A stretch of 41,824 nucleotides of DNA from Candidatus Gastranaerophilales bacterium (GTDB taxonomy: Bacteria > Cyanobacteriota > Vampirovibrionia > Gastranaerophilales > UBA9971). Below are positions 15,519 through 23,161 of this stretch, piece by piece (within the stretch, counting starts at the first letter, position 1; every line of letters starts with the position of its first letter). The DNA is taken from assembly GCA_028281965.1 (NCBI GenBank), contig JANQIY010000400.1:1-41824 (forward strand). Direction: 5' to 3'. The notes below the pieces were generated by a model. It did no database searches and was not told the DNA's origin. It saw only the letters and a list, made by a program, of their open reading frames with translations. A program made the translations under genes and the position numbers.

Positions 15519-16523
15519 TTGAATAATAAACCGTTTTCATTTAATCGTACATATATTAAAAACCAAGATATAACTTTTAATGAAGCAGCAGAAAGATATA
15601 TAAAATATCATGCTGAATTGCACTGCAAGAAAAGTACTTATAACAACTATAAAGGCTACTTGAAGAACCATTTAAAGGACTCTCTGGGCAGGAAAAAGTT
15701 AAACAGTATAAAACCTTTAGACATCAGTAGATTAATGCACGAAAAAGTTAATCAAGGCTTATCAAATCAGACGGTAAACCATATAATAAAGTTTATCGGC
15801 GCTGTTTTCCAAAAAATGATTGATGATGAAATTCTTTTCAGAAACCCTGCTACTAAGGTCAAGAAGTTAAAGCAAAACCGGAAAAAGTTTAAAATACTCG
15901 AAACTGAACAGGTTAAGCTTGCATTAGATACAGCCGAAGAATATTTTCCTGATTTTTACCCCCTTTTATTTACCGCAATTTTTACAGGCATGAGACAGGG
16001 AGAGCTGTTTGCCTTAACTTGGAATAAAATAGACTGGTTTAACAAAAGGATATTAATCGATTCAAACTATACGCTGGGCCACCTGACAACCCCAAAAAGC
16101 AACAGAAACCGCCATGTTGATATGTCCAATGAGCTTGCCAAAGTACTCAAGGAGTGGAAATTAAAATGTCCATGCAGCGATAAGGAGCTTGTTTTCCCCA
16201 ATAAAGAGGGAAAATACCTCGATCCAAACAATATGAATAAACGCCAGTTCCAGCCCCTACTGAGGAAGGCCAAAATTAAAACCATCAGGTTCCACGATTT
16301 GAGGCACACTTACGCTTCTCTGCTGATAGCAAGCAATATTCCGATAAAATACATTCAATCCCAGATGGGACATGCTTCTATCCAAATGACAATGGATACT
16401 TACGGTCATATCCTGCCGGAGGTTAACCAGCAAGGAGTTAATGCGCTGGATAATTTGCTCCATTTAAACAAAAAGGCAGAAAACACTGAATTAGGTTATA
16501 ATCAAAAGCATGCTTGCAATTGA
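15519..16523 (+). CDS. Tyrosine recombinase (Island A integrase), arm domain apparently missing
   Basis: The catalytic domain is complete: Arg159 in TGMRQGEL, Lys near TTPKSNRN, His259 and Arg262 in HDLRHT, His285 in QMGHAS and the nucleophile Tyr295 in MDTYGH. A SAM-like core-binding domain occupies about residues 20-110. Unlike the Island B integrase (397 residues), this 334-residue frame starts almost directly with the core-binding domain, so the N-terminal arm-binding domain is missing. There is no ATG or ribosome-binding site at the start, only TTG at 15519, with an in-frame stop 12 bases before it. The gene may therefore be 5'-truncated. It would catalyse integration into tRNA-Arg. Its end overlaps the AbiEii start by 14 bases. 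Confidence 0.88.
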   Translation: MNNKPFSFNRTYIKNQDITFNEAAERYIKYHAELHCKKSTYNNYKGYLKNHLKDSLGRKKLNSIKPLDISRLMHEKVNQGLSNQTVNHIIKFIGAVFQKMIDDEILFRNPATKVKKLKQNRKKFKILETEQVKLALDTAEEYFPDFYPLLFTAIFTGMRQGELFALTWNKIDWFNKRILIDSNYTLGHLTTPKSNRNRHVDMSNELAKVLKEWKLKCPCSDKELVFPNKEGKYLDPNNMNKRQFQPLLRKAKIKTIRFHDLRHTYASLLIASNIPIKYIQSQMGHASIQMTMDTYGHILPEVNQQGVNALDNLLHLNKKAENTELGYNQKHACN

Positions 16524-17391
16524 TGAACTAAACAAAATTAAAAAGGCCAGTATAGTAGCCTTGGTCTCAGACGAATATTTAATGGACAAATTAGTCCTGA
16601 AAGGCGGGACATGCCTTGAATTTGCATATAAACTACACCATAGAGCTTCTAAAGATATTGATTTCTCCATAGAGGATGAATTTTCACCTGTAGCGTTAAA
16701 GGAATTAAGCGAAAAAATAAGGCTTCAGTTCCTGAAACAGTTCAGCTTGATAAACTATCACGCTTTTGATGTTGAAATAAGAAACAAGCCTGTCAAATTG
16801 CCGGACAATATAAAAATGTCAGGATATGAACTTATGTTCAAACTTATACCGTCAGCACTGTATAACGAAATTGGTGACAATATTGAGGCTCTTAGAAACA
16901 GGGCTGTTCCTCTTGGTGATGGAGATAAGAAAGCCTTTATAATTGAGATTAGTAAATTTGAATATGTGAAAAATAGGGAATTAAAAGAGATAGAAGGACA
17001 TAAACTATACGTTTACTCGCCGTTATTAATCATTTGCGAAAAGCTCAGGGCTCTCTGCCAGAAGATGAAAGAATACAGGGGAAAAGCGGAGGATGTTGAC
17101 TTGCCAAGGGCAAGGGATTTTTATGATATTTATGTCGTGAACGAAAACCTTGTGAACGTTGATTTTAAAGACGTTAATAACAGGGAAGTGTTGAGGCAGG
17201 TGTTCCAGGCAAAAGATGTTAACCTGAACCTCTTAACCCTCCTGAAGGATAAACGTAAAATTCACGAGGATGACTTTAGAAGCGTTTTACAGGCTGATCT
17301 CAGGCAAAAAGGGAGGCCGGAGATATTTGATTACTATTTTGAGTACACATTAAATCTGATAGCCGATTTAGAAGAATTCTGGGTAAAATAG
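16510..17391 (+). CDS. abiEii: AbiEii-type nucleotidyltransferase toxin
   Basis: A 293-residue AbiEii/AbiGii-type toxin of the type IV AbiE family. The DNA polymerase beta-like nucleotidyltransferase motif is present: KGGT with the first Gly at residue 32, then SKDIDFSI with metal-binding Asp49 and Asp51. The family transfers nucleotides to targets such as tRNA acceptor ends and stops growth reversibly during phage infection. The ATG at 16510 lies inside the last codons of the integrase gene, so translation may be coupled to it. Its last 24 bases overlap the 3' end of the antitoxin gene on the other strand. In usual AbiE loci the antitoxin gene comes first in the same operon, so this arrangement is unusual. 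The N-terminal region is slightly short. Confidence 0.9.
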   Translation: MLAIDELNKIKKASIVALVSDEYLMDKLVLKGGTCLEFAYKLHHRASKDIDFSIEDEFSPVALKELSEKIRLQFLKQFSLINYHAFDVEIRNKPVKLPDNIKMSGYELMFKLIPSALYNEIGDNIEALRNRAVPLGDGDKKAFIIEISKFEYVKNRELKEIEGHKLYVYSPLLIICEKLRALCQKMKEYRGKAEDVDLPRARDFYDIYVVNENLVNVDFKDVNNREVLRQVFQAKDVNLNLLTLLKDKRKIHEDDFRSVLQADLRQKGRPEIFDYYFEYTLNLIADLEEFWVK

Positions 17392-18267
17392 TCTCCAGCG
17401 TTCATCAAACTTTCTCTCATCAGCCCTGAGTTCTCTCTGGACAAAGAATTTATACTGGATTCCCATTCCCTCAAAGAGTTTCAGGTCTTTTTCAGGATAT
17501 CCGGCCTTGTCCATAAAAAAACCGATACACTGATGAAATGGATAAATATAATCTAGTTTTTGCAGCATATCCCTCAGCTTTTCAGGGCTGAATTTACCCT
17601 TCGCCTTTTTATAGACATTTAAAACCTCGTAAGTGCCACCGCAATAATGTGGGCTGACTGTTATATCAATTAAAGTCCTCTCAATATTGGTTAGCCTTAA
17701 CTTTTGCCCGTTAATTTCCTTACTGATGATTCCTAAAGCATTACTATACTTGGAACTCAAAAGATTAACTGTATATATTCCATACACTACAAGATTTGAG
17801 CTTATTCTGGGTGGCAGATACATTGCCTTATCAATTTCCTTTTGCTCAAGAACTTTTTTAGGAGTGCTTTTTAAGGGCTTTGACTTTTCGAGGTTAACAA
17901 AAATAGTCTTAGGGATATTATTAGTTAAATTATGCAGGTGCACTGCTGTATAATGGCTTAAAAAAACCTCCGAATTGATACTCAGAGCAAGCTCATAAAT
18001 ATTCGGTTCACTTAGGAAGTATCTGGTATATTTTTTAGCAGAGAAATCCAGTGTCACTTTCTTTTTAAAAACACCCTGTTCTTTTAAGAAAGCCTCAAAG
18101 GTCTTAAATGTAGTATTTTGGTAGATATATTTATTGTTAATACATAAATTGTGTGTTTTTCTTAACTCACTTATTTTATAAAAATTAGAATCTTCACTTT
18201 CAAGGCATCCTAGGATGTTATCAGTGTTTTTAGACATTTTTTCTTTGAGTGCATTTTTGGTAGCCAT
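17368..18267 (-). CDS. abiEi: AbiEi-type antitoxin and autorepressor
   Basis: A 299-residue AbiEi-like protein. The family has an N-terminal winged helix that represses its own promoter and a C-terminal domain that blocks toxicity of AbiEii without stable binding (type IV). Typical sequence is LRLTNIERTLIDITVSP at about residues 195-215. I moved the start from 18309 to the ATG at 18267, because GAGG lies just upstream and the earlier ATG lies inside the operator palindrome and -10. The gene is convergent with the toxin gene, overlapping by 24 bp, so toxin and antitoxin must have separate promoters. The 28-bp palindrome directly upstream is the expected binding site. Confidence 0.88.
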   Translation of the reverse strand: MATKNALKEKMSKNTDNILGCLESEDSNFYKISELRKTHNLCINNKYIYQNTTFKTFEAFLKEQGVFKKKVTLDFSAKKYTRYFLSEPNIYELALSINSEVFLSHYTAVHLHNLTNNIPKTIFVNLEKSKPLKSTPKKVLEQKEIDKAMYLPPRISSNLVVYGIYTVNLLSSKYSNALGIISKEINGQKLRLTNIERTLIDITVSPHYCGGTYEVLNVYKKAKGKFSPEKLRDMLQKLDYIYPFHQCIGFFMDKAGYPEKDLKLFEGMGIQYKFFVQRELRADERKFDERWRLFYPEFF

Positions 18268-18275
18268 CTTTGCCT

Positions 18276-18328
18276 CAATTGGTATCATGCATGATACCAA
18301 TTGTATCATATAAATTTCTAAAATTCAA
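18276..18328 (-). promoter_or_regulatory. abiEi promoter overlapped by a 28-bp perfect palindrome
   Basis: Read leftward, TTGAAT (complement of 18323-18328), a 17-bp spacer and TACAAT (complement of 18300-18305) form a good promoter. A perfect 28-bp palindrome at 18276-18303 (half-site CAATTGGTATCATG) begins within the -10 and ends just before the ribosome-binding site. A further half-site, TTGTATCAT, lies at 18301-18309. AbiEi proteins are known to repress their own promoters through inverted repeats, so this is very likely the autoregulatory operator. Confidence 0.75.
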
Positions 18329-18347
18329 TACTGAACATTTTGTTACT

Positions 18348-18377
18348 AAAACGAGTAACGTGTACGTTACTCGTTTT
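18348..18377. terminator. 30-bp inverted repeat near the right end of Island A
   Basis: AAAACGAGTAACGT at 18348-18361 and ACGTTACTCGTTTT at 18364-18377 are perfect complements around a 2-base centre. As RNA it would form a 12-bp stem with a 6-nt loop, flanked by A and T tracts, as in a bidirectional terminator insulating the island end. A dimeric protein binding site is the alternative. The rest of 18310-18485 shows no gene. Confidence 0.5.
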
Positions 18378-18485
18378 GCATTATAACATATTTTTAATAA
18401 CATATTTTTACAGCCATTTTAAAGCTCTGTATTTGTTGAGTATTTTAAGGGCTTTAAAATTTCATGGCACAAAATTGAGGGGTAG

Positions 18486-18541
18486 TTTTGAAAAGTGGTG
18501 CGCCTGGCGGGATTCGAACCCACGACCTACGGCTTCGGAGA
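18486..18541. repeat. Attachment site 2: tRNA-Arg 3' remnant between Islands A and B
   Basis: These 56 bases are identical to 3725-3780. The inner 43 (18499-18541) are identical to the 3' part of the intact tRNA-Arg gene. It is the right end of Island A and the left end of Island B. The identity with the intact tRNA stops at 18541, inside the anticodon loop. Confidence 0.93.
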
Positions 18542-18633
18542 CATACGGACGCCAAAATTTATACGAAATCTTATGCAAGAACATGCAGTATTTCCTTGCT
18601 TTTTAGCTTTCATTAAATTATTATTTTATATAA

Positions 18634-18679
18634 TTTCGTACTAATTCCTATGATTTTGTGCAGCAAAAATGCAGCAAAA
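18634..18679. repeat. Left arm-type integrase sites of Island B
   Basis: TTTCGTAC at 18634-18641 is followed by two copies of TGCAGCAAA within 18659-18679. The same set (TTTCGTAC, then two TGCAGCAAA) occurs in the same order and orientation at 36988-37023 near the other end. Such paired motifs outside the core are typical arm-binding sites for tyrosine integrases. Confidence 0.65.
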
Positions 18680-18716
18680 AATTTTATAAATTTAAGGATT
18701 TTTATTGAGGTGCTTT

Positions 18717-19910
18717 ATGGCTTGGATTGAAGAAAGAAAAAAGAAAAACGGTAAAACTACCTACACTGCTACAGTGAGGTTAAAAGTTAGGAAGCAGCTT
18801 GTTACTAAAGTAGCTACGTTTGACAGCATAAGACGAGCTAAAGAATGGGTACAGGAAATTGAATATGAAATAAAAAAAGGTAAATATTCCAAAAATGCCG
18901 ACCTTGATAAATATACCGTTGCCGATATGATTGACAGATATTTAGAGGATGTTGTTCCTGGTAAATATGATAAAAAAAGAGATGTTGATGGAGTTAAGAG
19001 GCATTTAGGCTACTGGCGTGAAAAAATAGGGCAATTCCTTTTAATGGATACAACATCTGCCCTTATTATCAGGTATAGGGATAAATTAAAAAAAGAGCCT
19101 TATGTAAAATTTAAGAGAACCTCTGGAAAAAGTAAGCCGGAAACACCGGAAGAAAGAAAAGCACGGGAAAGAGAGCGTAGTAACGGCACTGTAAATAGAT
19201 ATGTTGGTTCATTATCGAGTGTTTTTACTTATGCTATTTCGTGGGGCTGGATAGAAGAAAATCCAGTATCAAAAGTTAAAAAACTAAAAGAACCACGGGG
19301 TAGGGTGCGTTTTTTAAGTGATGAAGAGCATAAAGCACTATTAGAAGCCTGTAAGGTAGATGATACTCCACAGGATAAAGATAAAAAAGAAAAAATGGTA
19401 ACCAACCCTAATTTGTATATAGTTGTTGTTATTGCTTTAACTACAGGCGCAAGATTTTCAGAGATAATGAATTTAAAATGGGATGATGTTGACTTTAACA
19501 GGAAATTATTTTATTTTCTGGAAACCAAAAACAAAGAACGCCGTTCAGTTCCTATATCTCAACATGCTTATGACCTTCTACAGGAGCATAAAAAGGTTAG
19601 AAGAATTAATACTAAACTTGTTTTTCCAGGAATACAAGGAAATAAACCTTTGGAATTAAAAAGGCAGTGGGAAAACGCTGTTGAAATAGCTGGACTTGAA
19701 GATTTCCGTTTTCACGATTTACGGCATACGGCAGCCAGCTATTTAGCAATGAACGGGGCTTCTTTACTCGAAATAGCCCATATTTTAGGACACAGAACTC
19801 TTGAGATGACTAAACGTTATAGCCATTTAACAGACCAGCACACGGCAGAAATCCTTGAGCGCATTAACGAAGTTCAATTTAACAAAAAAGAGGAGGCAAA
19901 AGCTCAATGA
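18717..19910 (+). CDS. int: Tyrosine recombinase (Island B integrase)
   Basis: A full-length 397-residue phage-type integrase. An N-terminal AP2-like arm-binding domain (about residues 1-60), a core-binding domain (about 65-170) and the catalytic domain with Arg246 (GARFSE), a Lys in ETKNKER, His333 and Arg336 (HDLRHT), a GH in ILGHRT and nucleophile Tyr368 (RYSHLT). It integrates Island B into the tRNA-Arg 3' end and with a directionality factor would excise it. I chose the ATG at 18717, which has GAGGTG just upstream, over the TTG at 18705. The gene starts about 175 bases from the attachment core, the usual place. It overlaps the RhuM gene by four bases (ATGA), so the two are translationally coupled. 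Confidence 0.95.
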   Translation: MAWIEERKKKNGKTTYTATVRLKVRKQLVTKVATFDSIRRAKEWVQEIEYEIKKGKYSKNADLDKYTVADMIDRYLEDVVPGKYDKKRDVDGVKRHLGYWREKIGQFLLMDTTSALIIRYRDKLKKEPYVKFKRTSGKSKPETPEERKARERERSNGTVNRYVGSLSSVFTYAISWGWIEENPVSKVKKLKEPRGRVRFLSDEEHKALLEACKVDDTPQDKDKKEKMVTNPNLYIVVVIALTTGARFSEIMNLKWDDVDFNRKLFYFLETKNKERRSVPISQHAYDLLQEHKKVRRINTKLVFPGIQGNKPLELKRQWENAVEIAGLEDFRFHDLRHTAASYLAMNGASLLEIAHILGHRTLEMTKRYSHLTDQHTAEILERINEVQFNKKEEAKAQ

Positions 19911-20929
19911 ATAATGAATTAGTTTTTTATAAATCGCCGGATGGTTCTGTAAGTATAGAGGTTTTGTATGCTGATGAAAATGTATGGCTTACTCAAAAGA
20001 AAATGGCGGAATTATTTGATACAACTCCACAAAACATAACCTTACACTTAAAAAATATTTATAAAGAAAAAGAGCTGACTCAGGAATCAACTTGTAAGGA
20101 TTTCTTACAAGTTCAAAAAGAAGGCGTAAGGGAGGTTTCAAGGAATTTAACTTTTTATTCACTTGAGGCAATAATTGCTGTGGGTTATCGTGTAAGCTCT
20201 GATAGAGGTACACAGTTTAGACAATGGGCTACTACAATCTTACAAAAGTATATACACAAAGGCTTTGCTGTTGATAAAGACCGCTTTAAATATGGTTCTA
20301 AGTTCAGTACAAAGTTTTTTGATGAATTACTGGAAGAAATCCGGGATATTCGCAGTAGTGAAAGAATGGCATATCAAAAGATTACAGATATTTACGCCAC
20401 TTCTATTGATTATTCCCCAAAAACAGATACATCAAAAACATTCTTTGCAACGGTTCAAAATAAGCTACACTTTGCTATCACAGGAAAAACAGCAGCAGAA
20501 ATTGTATCAGAAAGAGCGGATAGCAATAAAGCAAATATGGGCTTAACTTCGTGGAGAAAAGGCCCAGAAGGTAAAATAATGCCGAGCGATGTTACTATTG
20601 CTAAAAATTATCTAGAAAAAACAGAGTTAGACCACCTAAATAGAATTGTATCAATGTACTTGGATTATGCTGAAATGCAGGCAATAAGGCAAAAGCCTAT
20701 GTATATGAAAGACTGGACGGAAAAATTAAATGCCTTCTTGAAGTTTAGTGAATATGAAATTCTAACAAATGCGGGAAAAATCAGCCAAGAAGTTGCCAAG
20801 AATCTAGCTATGAAAGAATATGAAGAATTTAAAAAGATTCAAGATAAAAATTATGTGTCTGATTTTGATTTAGAAGTGCAGGAACTTAAAAAACTTGCTG
20901 ATGCTAATAAACCAGATAATAAAAGCTGA
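19907..20929 (+). CDS. RhuM-family protein
   Basis: A 340-residue member of the RhuM family (named from a Salmonella pathogenicity island gene). The N-terminal 100 residues carry a DNA-binding-like region, with VWLTQKKMAELFDTT and later FYSLEAIIAVGYRVSS, and RGTQFRQWA, which are hallmarks of the family. The C-terminal half is helical. Biochemical function is not established. The family is common on prophages, satellites and defence islands. It begins inside the integrase stop codon (ATGA), which implies co-expression with integrase and perhaps a role in element control. A hairpin follows 10 bases after its stop. Length matches relatives, with no sign of damage. Confidence 0.9.
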   Translation: MNNELVFYKSPDGSVSIEVLYADENVWLTQKKMAELFDTTPQNITLHLKNIYKEKELTQESTCKDFLQVQKEGVREVSRNLTFYSLEAIIAVGYRVSSDRGTQFRQWATTILQKYIHKGFAVDKDRFKYGSKFSTKFFDELLEEIRDIRSSERMAYQKITDIYATSIDYSPKTDTSKTFFATVQNKLHFAITGKTAAEIVSERADSNKANMGLTSWRKGPEGKIMPSDVTIAKNYLEKTELDHLNRIVSMYLDYAEMQAIRQKPMYMKDWTEKLNAFLKFSEYEILTNAGKISQEVAKNLAMKEYEEFKKIQDKNYVSDFDLEVQELKKLADANKPDNKS

Positions 20930-20938
20930 TATAATAAA

Positions 20939-20971
20939 ATAATCCCCGAAGCTTGGCGGCGCAGGGATTAT
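20939..20971. other. Hairpin after the RhuM gene
   Basis: ATAATCCC at 20939-20946 pairs perfectly with GGGATTAT at 20964-20971, around a 17-nt GC-rich loop with some internal pairing. It lacks a T tract, so it is a poor intrinsic terminator. A regulatory or processing element upstream of the 21010 gene is possible. Confidence 0.4.
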
Positions 20972-21009
20972 GTGTAAGTTTATATTTAACTATGGGAATA
21001 GTGTAACAC

Positions 21010-22242
21010 ATGCAAATAGAAATATGGCGACCATATTTAATCAAAATTATAAAAGACATTGGTTTTTTCAAAGATAATTTTGAAAACAGTTTAAGTGGAA
21101 CCGAAACCAGCTTTAAAAAACAGGATGATTTTAATAAATTAATAAAACACTTAGAGGCTTTATTTCAAAGGTTTTACTGTATATCCTCTGGGGTAGAAAT
21201 AAAGTATCAAGAAGGAAAGCCTTTTTTAATTAATCAAAATCATGAAATTATTAAATCTCAGGAAGTTTTTGCAAAATATTTGAAAGAATCTATAAAAAGA
21301 AAAGGTCTTTTATATTTAAGAAGAGAAGATTTATTAAAATTTGACGAAACATATAAACTTATTGAAGAAAAATTAATTAGATTCAATTTGACTACTTTCC
21401 AAGAAGAACAATCACATCTAATTACACTATACAAAAGAGAAAGAGATTATAATAAGTGTATATTAGCCTTTCTCTGTAAAGATATTACCCAATTAGAAGG
21501 TATTTTAATAAATGATGAAAAAAATGGGATTGACAAGAATACCTTTATTGATGAACTTGTTAATGAATTAAATAAATTATCACATCATTGTAAAATCTGG
21601 ATTATTACAGATCATATAAAGAATTTGTTAGCTTATCCTTGTAATTTATCAGAAGAACCTTCTCAAAATTTAGCTATCCGCTACCATAATAGTCTAATTG
21701 GCTTTTGGCATATTGAACAAGAAATAAACAAAAGATCATTGTTTACAGAAATAATTTCTACTACAGAAAAGCCTGTTGATGAATTTAAAGATAAAGAAAA
21801 TAATGAAAACTCACCAGAGGTTATTAATAAATTAAATGAAATATTAGAACGTGTTGAGGGTATTGAAGCACAGGGAAAATTAAAACAAGAAACAACGCAG
21901 AAATCAGTGGGAGAAATAAAGCATAATTATACTTTCGAAAAATGCATAGAAGGAAAAATGAAAGGGAAAGTGCGTGTATTTTATAAGGGCAGAGAAAAAG
22001 GGGATTTGCCAGGCCCGATAAGACAAAAAGTATTTGAGTATTTGCTTAATAACAGCAACAACAAAAATGCTATATCTCTCAGAAATATAAAAAAAGCTTG
22101 CGGAGTAAAAAGTGAAAATGCTTTAAAAAATACATATATAGGCGAAATTAATACCATGCTTAGGATGGTTCATGGTAATGAAAAAACATATATAACTCTT
22201 GACCAAAAAAATAAAATATTTTGCCACAATATCCCATTATAA
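21010..22242 (+). CDS. Uncharacterised 410-aa Island B protein
   Basis: I do not recognise this protein. It is 410 residues, hydrophilic and mostly helical, with no membrane segment. Residues 1-240 contain no recognised motif. Residues about 255-300 are a charged linker and coiled-coil stretch (PEVINKLNEILERVEGIEAQ). The last 110 residues begin YTFEKCIEGKMKGKVRVFYK and continue with a pattern like a winged helix (RQKVFEYLLNN, SLRNIKKACGV). The layout suggests a DNA-binding or replication-control protein with a C-terminal wHTH, but that is inference. It lies between the integrase-RhuM pair and the replication module on the same strand, where satellites often carry control genes. There is no strong ribosome-binding site before the ATG at 21010. 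Confidence 0.75.
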   Translation: MQIEIWRPYLIKIIKDIGFFKDNFENSLSGTETSFKKQDDFNKLIKHLEALFQRFYCISSGVEIKYQEGKPFLINQNHEIIKSQEVFAKYLKESIKRKGLLYLRREDLLKFDETYKLIEEKLIRFNLTTFQEEQSHLITLYKRERDYNKCILAFLCKDITQLEGILINDEKNGIDKNTFIDELVNELNKLSHHCKIWIITDHIKNLLAYPCNLSEEPSQNLAIRYHNSLIGFWHIEQEINKRSLFTEIISTTEKPVDEFKDKENNENSPEVINKLNEILERVEGIEAQGKLKQETTQKSVGEIKHNYTFEKCIEGKMKGKVRVFYKGREKGDLPGPIRQKVFEYLLNNSNNKNAISLRNIKKACGVKSENALKNTYIGEINTMLRMVHGNEKTYITLDQKNKIFCHNIPL

Positions 22243-22486
22243 CTATCAGTGAGTTATCTTGCAAATGCTTTTTGATAGATAGGCTAATGCTTTCAGGGCT
22301 TTAAAATTTAAAAAACACCAAAATCTAGTGTGCTATTTTTTTATTTTTGTTTTTCAAAATAGCTATATGCTTTGCTGTGTAAAATTATACCCCCTTACAA
22401 TGTCTCACCAGTCACTCACTGCGACTGTTTTGCACTAAATATAAGGGATAATTGGCATAGGTACTAAGATAGGAGATACAGCACTG

Positions 22487-22693
22487 ATGACAACTAACTA
22501 CAAACAAGGACACCGTACCATTAAGCAAATGATTGAAGAACATCATTACGCTGGTGGAGAAGGTGGATTGCGCAGATTAATTGAGGACAACAAGTATGGT
22601 ATAGGTGTTTGCGTTCGCCGTGTAGGAAAACGCATAATGGTTGACCTGGAAAAGTACTATAACTGGCTGGAATCAATTAATGAGAGTGCATAA
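22487..22693 (+). CDS. Small excisionase-like DNA-binding protein
   Basis: This 68-residue basic protein has the look of an AlpA/MerR-type excisionase. Residues about 28-64 (LRRLIEDNKYGIGVCVRRVG, then KRIMVDLEKYYNWLES) form a helix-turn-helix followed by the conserved 'RRVGKRIMVDLEKYYNWL' pattern that phage and satellite excisionases share. It would set the direction of the integrase reaction or act as a regulator. TAGGAGA lies about 11 bases upstream. It begins a tightly packed run of six genes, which points to one early operon. The 244-bp gap before it holds no gene but has short T-rich runs that may contain its promoter. Confidence 0.72.
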   Translation: MTTNYKQGHRTIKQMIEEHHYAGGEGGLRRLIEDNKYGIGVCVRRVGKRIMVDLEKYYNWLESINESA

Positions 22694-22699
22694 GCCAGC

Positions 22700-23161
22700 A
22701 TGATGGACGGATGGATAAAACTATATCGCCAAATACTTAAATGGGAGTGGTATTCAGATGTAAATGTATGTAGACTGTTTATCCATTTACTATTAACCGC
22801 CAATCATAAAGCAAATAAATGGCGGGGCATAGCTATCGAAAAAGGGCAAAAGCTAACCAGCTTGAAGCATTTGGCGGAAGAAACAGGCTTAAGCGTTCAG
22901 CAGGTTAGAACTTCCATTTTAAAGCTAAAATCAACAAACGAAATAACACACCGTACAACACGCCAATATTCAATCATATCAATAGTTAAATGGGATGATT
23001 ACCAATCTGAGCAACACACAAGAAAACAAACGGGTAACAAACGAGTAACAACTAACAAGAATGATAAAAATGATAAGAAAAATTATCAACCTAAAGAGTT
23101 ATTAGAAAAAGACTCAAACGCCGAATTGGATGAAATATTAAAGCGGGAGGGTGTGAAATAG
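22700..23161 (+). CDS. DnaD-like replication initiation protein
   Basis: A 153-residue protein whose first 100 residues match the N-terminal winged-helix domain of phage replisome organisers and DnaD-like initiators: MMDGWIKLYRQILKWEW, then a short helical domain, then LSVQQVRTSILKLKSTNEI as recognition helix. The typical QYSIISIVKWDDYQ strand follows. The C-terminal 50 residues are polar and probably disordered. Such proteins bind the replication origin and bring in the helicase. It lies 6 bases after the excisionase-like gene and its stop overlaps the primase GTG by one base. That context, just before primase and helicase, supports an initiator role. Confidence 0.82.
   Translation: MMDGWIKLYRQILKWEWYSDVNVCRLFIHLLLTANHKANKWRGIAIEKGQKLTSLKHLAEETGLSVQQVRTSILKLKSTNEITHRTTRQYSIISIVKWDDYQSEQHTRKQTGNKRVTTNKNDKNDKKNYQPKELLEKDSNAELDEILKREGVK

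Larger units (their letters stand above)
3738..18541. mobile_element. Island A: tRNA-Arg-integrated defence island
   Basis: A 14.8-kb segment bounded by 56-bp identical direct repeats derived from the tRNA-Arg 3' end. It contains a tyrosine recombinase gene (15519-16523), a broken serine recombinase gene and several defence-type genes: type I restriction-modification, a methyltransferase-specificity fusion, a GIY-YIG nuclease, a DUF4143 ATPase and AbiE. I see no replication, conjugation or phage structural genes, so it probably moves by integrase alone or with help from another element. The boundaries follow directly from the repeats. Whether it still excises is unknown, because its integrase seems to lack the N-terminal domain. 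Confidence 0.85.

Noticed and set aside
18340-18606. An 88-codon open frame including WRDSNPRPTASE
   Set aside because: This peptide is the well-known false translation of tRNA 3' ends. The frame runs across the tRNA-Arg remnant and has no start signal.
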